Source: Desulfobacteraceae bacterium (lineage in GTDB: Bacteria; Desulfobacterota; Desulfobacteria; Desulfobacterales; Desulfobacteraceae). From it: DNA of 14,454 nucleotides. The notes beneath the pieces were generated by a model. The model ran no database searches, was not told where the DNA came from, and was given only the letters and a program-made list of their open reading frames with translations. The DNA lies in contig JAFLJU010000469.1 of NCBI GenBank assembly GCA_022712835.1, positions 1-14,454 of the forward strand. The letters are read 5' to 3'. Shown in pieces: positions 8,229-14,454 of the stretch (its first letter is position 1; the number at the start of each line of letters is the position of its first letter). The position numbers were made by a program, and so were the translations under genes.

Positions 8229-8257
8229 AATATGCGCCACAATGTGGTACTTGTCAA
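8229..8257 (-). promoter_or_regulatory. Candidate sigma-70 promoter with operator-like palindrome in the spacer
   Basis: On the minus strand TTGACA (8257-8252) is a perfect -35 box, followed by exactly 17 bases and CATATT (8234-8229), a 4/6 -10 box. The spacer holds the inverted repeat CCACA-A-TGTGG (8237-8247). Transcription would begin near 8222, about 90 bases before the chemoreceptor ATG. A protein bound between the two boxes could repress or twist-activate the promoter. This is inference from position alone. Confidence 0.5.
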
Positions 8258-8374
8258 ATAATCTGTTTTTGATATAGAATTGATACAAAATTCTGTTAAG
8301 AGACGCTAAACACTCCTATAATACCCTTCAAAAAGGGGTGATTAGAAAAGAAAAATAAATGATTTAGAATATGT

Positions 8375-8407
8375 ATGACATGGGCAGGAAAAGCCTGCCC
8401 ATATCAT
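8375..8407 (-). terminator. Strong hairpin downstream of the duplicated-sensor receptor
   Basis: Nine-base perfect arms ATGGGCAGG (8380-8388) and CCTGCCCAT (8394-8402) close a five-base loop. After a C/A mismatch, four more pairs follow (ATGA 8375-8378 with TCAT 8404-8407). It lies about 80 bases past the stop of the upstream minus-strand receptor gene. On that strand it is followed after some 15 bases by a T-rich stretch, so it probably ends or attenuates that transcript. The T-run is not immediate, so efficiency is uncertain. A TTTTT at 8410-8414 could serve the opposite strand. Confidence 0.55.
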
Positions 8408-8484
8408 GCTTTTTGTTAATTTAAAAATCTATAAATTCTTTATCGTCATCAAATGGGATAACCTGTTCAGGTTTCACTTCAGTG

Positions 8485-10539
8485 TCATACCAGTATCTTT
8501 TTGTTTCTATGTTTTTGGGATTTCGCTTGATATGATACAGTTTTTATTGCTCTATTCGTCTGTATTGCGGCCCCCTGATCCTTACTTCCTGAAACCAGTG
8601 TTGCAAGATCACCCACATAATCCCTGAGTTGCTCGGCTTGGGCATTCATCTCTTCAGAGGCAGAGGCGGATTCTTCAGCATTGGCTGCATTTTGTTGGAT
8701 AATCTTATCCATTCCGGTAATAGCAATATTTACCTGTTCAATTCCATTGGACTGCTCTTTGGAAGCCTCAGAAATTTCAGCAACTAGAGCTCCTACTTTT
8801 GCAGTACTTTCTGCCACTTTGCCGAATGCTTCATTTGTTGTTGCGACAAGCTCAGATCCATCACTTACCTTTTTAACCGTTCCTTCAATTAGAAGGGCTG
8901 TATCTTTAGCAGCATCGGCGGCTCTCATGGCGAGATTTCTGACCTCATCCGCCACCACTGCAAACCCCGCTCCTGCTTCTCCTGCACGGGCTGCTTCAAC
9001 AGCTGCATTCAAAGCTAAAAGATTCGTTTGGAAAGCGATTTCATCAATAGTTTTAATGATTTTTGAAGTCTCTTCACTGGCTTTTGATATGTCTTCCATG
9101 GATTGGGTCAGTTGATTCATTGAATTATTTGCAGTCACAACTACTTGATTGGCTTCTTTCATCAAATTGTCTGCAAGACTTGCGTTCCCTGCATTTTTTT
9201 TGGTCATGGAAGATATCTCCTCCATGGATGATGATGTCTCTTCTATAGAGGCTGCCTGCTCGGATGACCCCTCTGCAAGAGATTGGCTGGCTGAAGATAC
9301 CTGCCCAGATGCTGCTGCTACCTGATTTGCGCCTTCGTTCATGCCAGTAGTTATAATATTAATCGGTTTGGTAATGGCCCGGGTAAGAAATATTCCAATG
9401 AGCAGTCCTGTAATCATGGCAATGCATATGGTAATGATAATCCATGTGATTGACATTTTTACAGCAGAGGTACCCTTATTTTTTGCGGATGTCATTTCGT
9501 CGCCTGCAGTTTCTTCCACTTTGCCGAGCAGTAGATCCGCTTGTTCACCAAACTTGTCTAATAGCTCCATTGCCGCATTCACCTCTTGCCCTACAAGGAA
9601 TGCTGCTTTATGTGCATTCATCAACTCGCCTGCACGTAATTGAAAATCGGTGTGGTTCTGATCGATTTCCTCTACAGCAGCTCGGATATTTTTATTATCT
9701 GTTTCAATAACCACTGTCTCATCGATTTTTCCGCCATTCAATATTGCACTTACGTTTTGATCAAATTCGCCAATTTTTATCCTGTACTCTTCTTCAAGCT
9801 GTTCCATCGTCGATAGATCTTTGGTCTGTGTGAACTCTTCAAGAACTATTCTGGTTTCAGCCAAAGCAATCTTCAATTCATTGGCCATATCTGCAAGCGG
9901 GACTTCTTCTTTAAGAATCGCATTGGCTTCTATTCCTATGTTATCGGCGGCGGTCCTTTCTGAGATCTCTTTAGAAATCATTTTTTCAAGCAAGGCTGTA
10001 TCATCAAAGACTTCATCATATATTGCTTCCATACTTTTCATTGCTTTGTCAGTATCGTCGCTTCTTTTTAGAAGACTCTGTCCCAATTCCATCATTTTGC
10101 TTGCTGCAGCCTGAAATTTGTTGTTATGAAGTTCATCCGCTTGTAGTGCGAGGGAGGACAATTCTTTATTATCTGTCTTAATTACAATAGTTCCATCCTT
10201 TAATATTGCTCCTTCAACAATAGCTCCTAAATATGTATCAAAATCTTCAAGGGCCTGAATATAGGATTTTTTTATATCGTCAAGGCTCGATGCATCATCT
10301 GTTGCTATAGTTGCTGTTGCGGCTTTATATTCTTCCATTGCATTTCTTGCAACCATTAGGCTCAGTTTCATTTCATTCGCCATCTCCACAATAGGTGCCT
10401 CTTCATTTCCAACAATATGCAGGCTCTGGGCAACAGTACGTATGCCTTTGTAACCAACAAAACCGGTGATAGTGACAAATATGATAAGTATCAAATAGCC
10501 GCTGATGATTTTTGTTCCTAAGGCCTTGTTTTTAATCAT
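8485..10539 (-). CDS. Methyl-accepting chemotaxis protein with tandemly duplicated sensor module
   Basis: This 684-residue inner-membrane chemoreceptor has TM1 at about 11-30, a large periplasmic region at about 31-362, TM2 at about 364-386, and a signalling domain with its tip at 513-530 ([17 protein letters not shown]). The periplasmic part is two diverged copies of one helical module: [15 protein letters not shown] (46-60) pairs with [15 protein letters not shown] (211-225), [12 protein letters not shown] with [12 protein letters not shown], and KTDNK...HNNKFQ with ETDNK...HTDFQ. After TM2 only the first HAMP helix (TRAITKPIN) is seen before the methylation helix begins ([20 protein letters not shown]), so the second HAMP helix is missing, a form common in this group. 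The tip and tail differ from the other two receptors. The start is supported by AGGGAGA about nine bases upstream. It follows cheW by 85 bases. Ligand unknown. Confidence 0.93.
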   Translation of the reverse strand: MIKNKALGTKIISGYLILIIFVTITGFVGYKGIRTVAQSLHIVGNEEAPIVEMANEMKLSLMVARNAMEEYKAATATIATDDASSLDDIKKSYIQALEDFDTYLGAIVEGAILKDGTIVIKTDNKELSSLALQADELHNNKFQAAASKMMELGQSLLKRSDDTDKAMKSMEAIYDEVFDDTALLEKMISKEISERTAADNIGIEANAILKEEVPLADMANELKIALAETRIVLEEFTQTKDLSTMEQLEEEYRIKIGEFDQNVSAILNGGKIDETVVIETDNKNIRAAVEEIDQNHTDFQLRAGELMNAHKAAFLVGQEVNAAMELLDKFGEQADLLLGKVEETAGDEMTSAKNKGTSAVKMSITWIIITICIAMITGLLIGIFLTRAITKPINIITTGMNEGANQVAAASGQVSSASQSLAEGSSEQAASIEETSSSMEEISSMTKKNAGNASLADNLMKEANQVVVTANNSMNQLTQSMEDISKASEETSKIIKTIDEIAFQTNLLALNAAVEAARAGEAGAGFAVVADEVRNLAMRAADAAKDTALLIEGTVKKVSDGSELVATTNEAFGKVAESTAKVGALVAEISEASKEQSNGIEQVNIAITGMDKIIQQNAANAEESASASEEMNAQAEQLRDYVGDLATLVSGSKDQGAAIQTNRAIKTVSYQAKSQKHRNKKILV
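9532..10404 (-). repeat. Two diverged protein-level copies of a sensor module within the receptor
   Basis: Copy 1 covers residues about 46-176 (bases 10404-10012) and copy 2 residues about 211-336 (bases 9909-9532). The offset is 165 residues at the EE(A/V)P start and 158 at TDNK, so copy 2 has lost a few residues. The DNA has diverged well beyond a simple repeat, so the duplication is old. A third copy sits singly in the neighbouring receptor (residues about 46-145). Confidence 0.75.
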
Positions 10540-10624
10540 AATATTTGTCTCCCTGTCTCGGGTTGATATTTTTTATTTTTGAAAAAAGTTGGTTCCGTTT
10601 TGGAAATCCCTGAAATATTCAGTG

Positions 10625-11134
10625 TTATACTTTTTCTTTAAGTTGGGTGATTTCTTCAGTGCTTAATACTTTATCGATATCCAGCAGAATCTTAACCCCA
10701 CCTTCAATCTTTGCCATGCCCAGGATATAGTCTGTGTTCAGGTTTGCACCGAATGCTGGTGCTTTTTCAATCTCTTCCTCGTTAATGTTCAATACTTCAG
10801 ATACTGCGTCAACTACAATACCAATAAGTACTGTGGATTCCTGTGACTCAATTTCTACGACAATGATACATGTTCGATCGGAATATGGGATTGCTTCCAT
10901 GGAGAATTTCAATCGAAGATCCATGACAGGGATAACCTTTCCGCGCAAGTTAATCACACCTTTTACAAATTTTGGGGTTCGGGGAACGGATGTGATGGGC
11001 AGCATTCCAATGATCTCTTTAACTTTTAAAATACCAATACCGTATTCTTCATTTTCAAGGGAAAACGTAAGGTATTTACCCGTTTTAACCATAATGGCTG
11101 TAACTCCCTGGCTCATTGCCTTTACTAATTCCAC
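10625..11134 (-). CDS. cheW: CheW chemotaxis coupling protein
   Basis: CheW links chemoreceptors to the histidine kinase CheA in the cytoplasm. The 169-residue product has the CheW fold: YLTFSLENEEYGIGILKVKEI (21-41), the signature GVINLRGKVIPVMDLR (59-74, R64 in the receptor/kinase interface motif) and VVDAVSEVLNI. I chose GTG at 11134-11132, because GGAGG lies eight bases upstream. An upstream in-frame ATG (11149-11147) is itself part of that ribosome site and would give 174 residues. The N-terminus is about 18 residues longer than the core. It is first in a same-strand block with the two receptors. No cheA, cheY, cheB or cheR is in the window, so it must work with a kinase encoded elsewhere. 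Confidence 0.93.
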   Translation of the reverse strand: MELVKAMSQGVTAIMVKTGKYLTFSLENEEYGIGILKVKEIIGMLPITSVPRTPKFVKGVINLRGKVIPVMDLRLKFSMEAIPYSDRTCIIVVEIESQESTVLIGIVVDAVSEVLNINEEEIEKAPAFGANLNTDYILGMAKIEGGVKILLDIDKVLSTEEITQLKEKV

Positions 11135-11293
11135 TATTCTTACCTCCATTTAGTTGATCATCAATTCAAGTGCAAAAACGGTCCACTCTTATAGTAACAA
11201 TAACGGTAGCGCCTGACTTGGTTCACTTTTTTAAATATATAGACAGCGTATTCGCTTATACAATTTCAATTTAATGATGAATTTAAGATATTG

Positions 11294-11320
11294 TTTTTGG
11301 TTAAAATTTTTAACCAAAAA
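11294..11320. promoter_or_regulatory. 27-base perfect AT-rich palindrome upstream of cheW
   Basis: Arms TTTTTGGTTAAAA (11294-11306) and its exact complement (11308-11320) flank a single central T. It lies about 160 bases before the cheW start and about 90 bases before the plus-strand small ORF, so it could be an operator shared by divergent promoters. As RNA it could also fold into an A/T-rich hairpin ending in a T-run on either strand, like a weak bidirectional terminator. The two cannot be separated from sequence alone. Confidence 0.5.
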
Positions 11321-11407
11321 TAACTTTGAAATATTTAATTTATTGAGAATACCGCTATCAAAATAAGGTGTGATTAAGAAGTACATAATACTAAAGAGGT
11401 AGTTTAT

Positions 11408-11461
11408 ATGAAAAAAAATACAATATCAAGCTTCATCTATTCGCGAGTCTTTATGGTATAA
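11408..11461 (+). pseudogene. 17-codon ORF with strong ribosome site, possible truncated gene start
   Basis: ATG 11408 is preceded by AGAGGT (11395-11400) at an ideal seven-base distance and opens MKKNTISSFIYSRVFMV before TAA. The good ribosome site and lysine-rich start look like the beginning of a real gene divergent from cheW, cut off where the sequence changes character near 11430. A genuine tiny peptide or leader peptide is also possible. No product can be named. Confidence 0.3.
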
Positions 11462-11542
11462 TCGCTCAGGAGTCAAATCCCACAATTTACCGAGCGTTTC
11501 TTTCACCAGGACGGTATAGATTTGGTCAGATCCGCATCCCAT
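11426..11542 (-). CDS. 38-residue orphan ORF or gene remnant downstream of oleB
   Basis: The minus-strand frame from ATG 11542 to TGA 11426 encodes 38 residues with protein-like composition, including QIYTVLVKETLGKLWDLTPE and ending KDSRIDEA. There is no ribosome site, and the ATG lies inside one arm of the 14-pair hairpin, so translation would be restrained. It overlaps the plus-strand 17-codon ORF tail to tail. It may be a C-terminal remnant or a small conserved peptide. I do not recognise the family. Confidence 0.25.
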   Translation of the reverse strand: MGCGSDQIYTVLVKETLGKLWDLTPERLYHKDSRIDEA

Positions 11543-11568
11543 CCGCTACGGACGAGCGGATGGGATGC
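11534..11568 (-). terminator. 14-pair perfect hairpin just after oleB
   Basis: GCATCCCATCCGCT (11534-11547) and AGCGGATGGGATGC (11555-11568) are perfect complements around the loop ACGGACG. It starts 20 bases past the oleB stop, the right place to end the dehydratase-oleA-oleB transcript. No T-run follows on the minus strand, so it is not a classic intrinsic terminator. An mRNA-stabilising 3' hairpin or a REP-like or element-end palindrome fits equally well. Confidence 0.5.
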
Positions 11569-11587
11569 ACGGCGTCCATTCACCCAC

Positions 11588-12520
11588 CTATAATTGCTGA
11601 TTTGGTTTGCCCATTAAAAATGACTGGATGACACTCTGGGTCTCTTTGGGTTTATCTTCAAACAGATAATGGCCGGCATCTTGGAACACCCGGCAAGCGG
11701 CCTTGGGAAACCTAAGTCTGAATTCATTTAAAAACGTTAAGTCAAAGACAAAATCCTTTGCCCCCCATAGAAACAAGAGTTTGCCTTCATTTAATCGATT
11801 CAGGTGCCGGTCCACATGGTCCACCAGGGGGAAACTTAAGTCTTGTTCGCTAATCGGTATGTCCTGGACAAATTTTAAGGTGGCAATCCGGTTTTTCCAG
11901 GAGTTATAGGGGGCTATCAGCCCTTTTTTGACGGCAGGGGATAGCTTTGTCTCTGACCCCATGAAAAGAGCCCCTTTGGCAAAGGCATTTAAGCCCAACA
12001 CCGAAGGGATCCCAAACCAGCTTAAATATTTTATCAGCCATAACCGAAACGGAAAGGTTTTTTCTTTGGGCAGAAAAAACCCTGATGTATTGGTAATGAC
12101 GATTTTATCAATTCTATCAAGATGGTCCAGTGCCCAGGCAAGTCCGATCATACCGCCCCAGTCATGGACAATTAAAGAAATTTTTTCGTTGGGACACAGG
12201 TGCTGTATCAGCGCATCCAGATCAGCCACCCTTGAGGCCAGGGTATAGTCATAGTTTTCAGAACTTGGTTTATCGGAAAATCCGCAGCCGATATGGTCCG
12301 GGGCAATGGTGCGGAAATCCTTTGACAAATGGGTGATCAGGTTCCGATAATAGAAGGACCAGGTGGGGTTGCCGTGGATCATGAATATGGGTGCGCCCTT
12401 TCCCTCATCCACATAGTGAAGATCATGGCCCTTTAGGTTTAAAAAATGGGACCCGAAGGGGTAGAGTGTTTCAAAGCCCTTGGTGGATGTTTGCCGGTTG
12501 TTGATCGTTCTTTTTACCAT
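11588..12520 (-). CDS. oleB: OleB-type beta-lactone decarboxylase (alpha/beta hydrolase)
   Basis: This 310-residue alpha/beta hydrolase is of the haloalkane-dehalogenase-like group. HGNPTWSFYYRN (49-60) is the oxyanion-hole region. HDWGG (119-123) places Asp120 as the nucleophile in place of the serine of ordinary esterases. D256 (WGAKDFVFD) and H284 (DAGHYLFED) complete the triad. In olefin biosynthesis OleB removes CO2 from the cis-beta-lactone made by OleC, giving an internal cis-alkene. The start ATG overlaps the end of oleA by seven bases (12514-12520), so the genes are co-translated. A true haloalkane dehalogenase has a similar active site; the direct linkage to oleA argues for OleB. 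The gene is followed by a strong hairpin. Confidence 0.87.
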   Translation of the reverse strand: MVKRTINNRQTSTKGFETLYPFGSHFLNLKGHDLHYVDEGKGAPIFMIHGNPTWSFYYRNLITHLSKDFRTIAPDHIGCGFSDKPSSENYDYTLASRVADLDALIQHLCPNEKISLIVHDWGGMIGLAWALDHLDRIDKIVITNTSGFFLPKEKTFPFRLWLIKYLSWFGIPSVLGLNAFAKGALFMGSETKLSPAVKKGLIAPYNSWKNRIATLKFVQDIPISEQDLSFPLVDHVDRHLNRLNEGKLLFLWGAKDFVFDLTFLNEFRLRFPKAACRVFQDAGHYLFEDKPKETQSVIQSFLMGKPNQQL

Positions 12521-13566
12521 TCCACCCCCAGCATGTAGCAGTTGAGTCCCGAGCCAATTCCCATGAGGGCTACAAAATCACCAGGCAGGAGAAATCCCCT
12601 TTCATCGGCAATGGCGGTGGTAATGGGCAGGGATACCGAGCCCACGTTTCCTAGAAAAGGGTAGGTAACAAAATCTTTTTTCCGGTCTATCTTAAGCGCT
12701 TTGTAGAGCAACTGATGGTGCCCTTCACCCACCTGGTGACCGATGAATTTATCTGGTTTGTCATCCCCAAGATTAAATTCTCGTTTAAAGTGTTCATAGG
12801 TTCTTATCCCTAAGGCCACCCCGTGTTCCAGGACTTCCTGGGCTTTGGTTCGCATGATCACCCTGGAATCGGTGGGCATACCGTTATTTTCAAATCCCCA
12901 ATAGCACAGCCCATGGTGCTGGGTGGCATTTTGGACCACCCCGCCTTTCAGGGCATGGCGCTGGGTATCAAGATGTCCCAGGGTGCCATCGGTGAGCAGG
13001 ATCGCTGCTGCTCCTGATCCGCCGGTCATGGTGGCAATGGTGTCTTTGTAAAAATTGATATCCTTTCGAACGTTTATTTCTTCTATGGTGCTTTCCACAA
13101 TCTGTCTGGCGGTTTCGCAGGAAACCACAAGCCCTGCTTTGATATTGCCAAGCTCTATCTCATTGGCCACATGGACCATGCCGGTGATCATGCCCAGACA
13201 TGCTGATTTTACGTCATACACATGGGCATCGGGGCCCAGATTAAGCTTATCGGCAATGGCACAGGAGGTGGCCGGTTCGAACCCATCCTGGCCCACACCG
13301 CAAAAGGTCAGGGCGCCGATGTCTTTCGGGTCAATCCCGGCTTCATCCAGGGCTTTTTGACCGGCTGCTGCGGCATGTGTGGCCAGGGTATGGTCCACAT
13401 CCCAAAATCTGCGTTCCTTGATGCCGGTCAGGGCTTCCAGTTGGCCCGGTCCGAATCCGGCGGAATCAAAAAAGGGTTTGAGTTGTTCTTCTATCTGTCT
13501 TGAGGTGACAATATGGGGTGCCAGCTCGTATCCAAAGGATTCAATATATACATTTGCGTATTTCAT
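12514..13566 (-). CDS. oleA: OleA-type thiolase, head-to-head acyl condensation
   Basis: This 350-residue thiolase-superfamily enzyme joins two acyl thioesters by non-decarboxylative Claisen condensation, the first step of long-chain olefin formation. Active-site residues from the chosen start are E97 (DGFEPATSC), C123 (VKSACLGM), H277 (GHQVGEGHH) and N307 (PFLGNVGSVSLP). The E-to-C distance (26) and H-to-N distance (30) equal those of Xanthomonas OleA (E117, C143, H285, N315), and the glutamate distinguishes OleA from FabH. I start at ATG 13566-13564, which overlaps the upstream stop as ATGA and has GGAG six bases before it. An ATG 12 bases earlier falls on that ribosome site itself and would add MEKS. 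The overlaps on both sides (dehydratase upstream, oleB downstream) indicate one tightly coupled transcript. Confidence 0.92.
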   Translation of the reverse strand: MKYANVYIESFGYELAPHIVTSRQIEEQLKPFFDSAGFGPGQLEALTGIKERRFWDVDHTLATHAAAAGQKALDEAGIDPKDIGALTFCGVGQDGFEPATSCAIADKLNLGPDAHVYDVKSACLGMITGMVHVANEIELGNIKAGLVVSCETARQIVESTIEEINVRKDINFYKDTIATMTGGSGAAAILLTDGTLGHLDTQRHALKGGVVQNATQHHGLCYWGFENNGMPTDSRVIMRTKAQEVLEHGVALGIRTYEHFKREFNLGDDKPDKFIGHQVGEGHHQLLYKALKIDRKKDFVTYPFLGNVGSVSLPITTAIADERGFLLPGDFVALMGIGSGLNCYMLGVEW

Positions 13567-14454
13567 ACTTTTCTCCAAAAAGTCTTAAGATCGTCCAGGG
13601 TAATGCCGGAAAGTGTCATTCCCATGTTCTTGTATAGCACAATTTGCAACTCATCTGAAAACATATGTGCATCGGCGATTACATAGGGAGCAGGATTGTA
13701 ACCGATCTCTTTGATTTCTATCGTATATCTTACCACACGGGTTTCCCGGGTAACCGGTCCCCTGCATTTTAAATCACTTTCATTTAAAGGGAGCACGTCA
13801 AAGTTGACGGTATCTTCTTCACTGACCCAGCCCATACGCTGGACAAAAACTCTCAGGGTGTGGGCGCAGCATTCATACATCAGCGTTCCGGGCATGACCA
13901 TGTCATCAATGAAATGACAGGTTAAAAACCAGTCATCGGGGTGGATGTCGGCCTCGGCTGAGATGGTGCCCAACCCATATCTTCCCCCCAAAGGATCCAA
14001 TTCAATCACCCGGTCGATCAGGCTCATTCGTCCATCGGGAAGCCATTGGTTTTTGCCCAGGGTGATTCCTTTAAAATGAGGACCAAACGCGGTTTCAAGA
14101 TCTCCGCATCGCAAGGCATCAATTTTTTCTTTGGGAAAATTAGTTTTCTCTATGGGTGCCAGGAGGGGGGGCATCACCTTGGGTTGGATTTTTTTCTCTT
14201 CTTTTTTCAGGAGGATGCCCCCGGAATTTTCAACTTCGCTTTCCGTAAAAAATCCGGCACACCCGTCCTGCATGGAAATAAACAATTGGTTATCAATATA
14301 TCCCTTGTAGTGGAAAAAGAAGAGATAGATCTCCCCCTGTTTTAGAAATCGATCAATTTCGATGTGGTATTCGATGGTGTCGCCAGGGCTTGGCAGGGAT
14401 CTGTGAAAGGTAACCTTTGCATCCAGCAGCCGGTATTTGCGTTTTCCCTTGACC
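13563..14454 (-). CDS. C-terminal part of a PfaC-type PUFA/polyketide synthase with tandem dehydratase domains
   Basis: The frame is open to the right edge; 296 residues plus TGA are visible, and an apparent TTG start at 14285 is internal. Residues about 1-70 are the end of one hot-dog dehydratase (RLLDAKVTFHR, GDTIEYHIEIDRF, LFFFHYKGYID, DGCAGFFT). A linker of about 50 residues follows. Residues about 115-290 are a second FabA-like dehydratase: GGRYGLGTISAE, then CHFIDDMVMPGTLMYECC. Catalytic His180 and Glu194 sit at the spacing of E. coli FabA His70/Asp84. This pair matches the DH-DH end of PfaC, which in PUFA synthases dehydrates with FabA-like activity and places cis double bonds. The gene overlaps oleA (ATGA), so its product may feed the olefin pathway. 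Whether ketosynthase and chain-length-factor domains precede it cannot be seen. Confidence 0.85.
   Translation of the reverse strand, partial: VKGKRKYRLLDAKVTFHRSLPSPGDTIEYHIEIDRFLKQGEIYLFFFHYKGYIDNQLFISMQDGCAGFFTESEVENSGGILLKKEEKKIQPKVMPPLLAPIEKTNFPKEKIDALRCGDLETAFGPHFKGITLGKNQWLPDGRMSLIDRVIELDPLGGRYGLGTISAEADIHPDDWFLTCHFIDDMVMPGTLMYECCAHTLRVFVQRMGWVSEEDTVNFDVLPLNESDLKCRGPVTRETRVVRYTIEIKEIGYNPAPYVIADAHMFSDELQIVLYKNMGMTLSGITLDDLKTFWRKV

Larger units (their letters stand above)
8133..8484. other. Regulatory gap between the two chemoreceptor genes
   Basis: This 352-base non-coding stretch has a minus-strand promoter candidate at 8229-8257 with a palindrome in its spacer, a leader of about 90 bases before the receptor ATG, and a strong hairpin at 8375-8407 after the upstream receptor. 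A minor hairpin (CCCTT-caaa-AAGGG) lies near 8325-8338. I see no coding potential here beyond shadow frames. Confidence 0.6.
11135..11587. other. Irregular junction between oleB and the chemotaxis block
   Basis: These 453 bases lack a clear gene but are rich in structure. They hold the cheW leader, a partial sigma-28-like pair (TAAA, then GCGAATAC, minus strand, 11273-11248, spacing 14 rather than 15), a 27-base palindrome (11294-11320), a 17-codon plus-strand ORF with a good ribosome site (11408-11461), an overlapping 38-codon minus-strand ORF (11426-11542) and a 14-pair hairpin right after oleB (11534-11568). Composition shifts from AT-rich to GC-richer around 11430. This looks like an old recombination joint. 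Confidence 0.6.

Noticed and set aside
8406..8627. 73-codon plus-strand frame opposite the receptor C-terminus
   Set aside because: It has no ribosome site, begins inside the 3' hairpin region and is antisense to a confident gene.
11147..11149. ATG as the cheW start
   Set aside because: This ATG runs into the GGAGG ribosome site; the GTG at 11134 sits at the right distance from it.
11248..11273. Sigma-28 promoter for cheW
   Set aside because: The TAAA and GCGAATAC boxes are one base too close and only 5 of 8 positions of the -10 match, so it is noted but not called.
6157..11587. Transposon or integron carrying the chemotaxis genes
   Set aside because: No transposase, integrase, terminal inverted repeat pair or target-site duplication could be seen at the two junctions; only an unexplained insertion-like pattern remains.
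11588..12520. Haloalkane dehalogenase as the function
   Set aside because: The Asp nucleophile and fold are shared with that family, but tight linkage to oleA and the presence of oleC on the same strand make OleB the better call.
13576..13578. ATG giving oleA four extra residues
   Set aside because: The ATG overlaps the GGAG site that serves the ATG at 13566, which also forms the ATGA overlap with the upstream stop.
14283..14285. TTG as the start codon of a 240-residue dehydratase gene
   Set aside because: The frame continues upstream to the window edge with clear dehydratase sequence (GDTIEYHIEIDRF), so the TTG is an internal leucine.

Overview
The window looks like chromosome from an anaerobic, cytochrome-rich member of the Desulfobacterota (Desulfobacteraceae-like sulfate reducers). 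This is inferred from the small tetraheme cytochrome, a chemoreceptor with a haem c motif in its sensor, two further chemoreceptors, and a PfaC-type dehydratase next to olefin (Ole) genes. No tRNA, rRNA, CRISPR array or intact insertion sequence was seen.

Layout. Bases 1-173 (+) are the C-terminal end of an RNase H-like exonuclease-domain protein. Bases 266-3752 (+) hold a compact three-gene unit: exported tetraheme cytochrome c, haem-c chemoreceptor, and DHH phosphoesterase with two CBS domains (gaps of 18 and 13 bases). Everything from 3773 to the right edge is on the minus strand. In transcription order it reads: PfaC-type dehydratase (open at the window edge), oleA, oleB, a 450-base junction full of palindromes and broken-looking small ORFs, cheW, a chemoreceptor with a duplicated sensor, a second chemoreceptor with one copy of that sensor, a 266-base junction, an unrecognised single-pass membrane protein, and oleC.

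How it fits together. OleA condenses two acyl thioesters head to head. OleC makes the beta-lactone from the later beta-hydroxy acid, and OleB decarboxylates it to a cis-olefin. OleD, the ketone reductase, is absent from the window. The PfaC-type dehydratase is translationally coupled to oleA (ATGA overlap), which suggests that a PUFA-synthase-like enzyme supplies the acyl chains, so the product may be a long polyunsaturated hydrocarbon. The membrane protein is coupled to oleC by the same kind of overlap. It is the best candidate here for an undescribed Ole accessory factor.

The cheW-mcp-mcp block splits the ole locus, looks more AT-rich by eye, and is bounded by irregular junctions. It therefore looks like a later insertion, though I found no transposase and no flanking direct repeat. 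The cytochrome and haem receptor on the left form a plausible periplasmic redox- or gas-sensing pair. All functions are inferred from motifs and family knowledge; no database search was possible.
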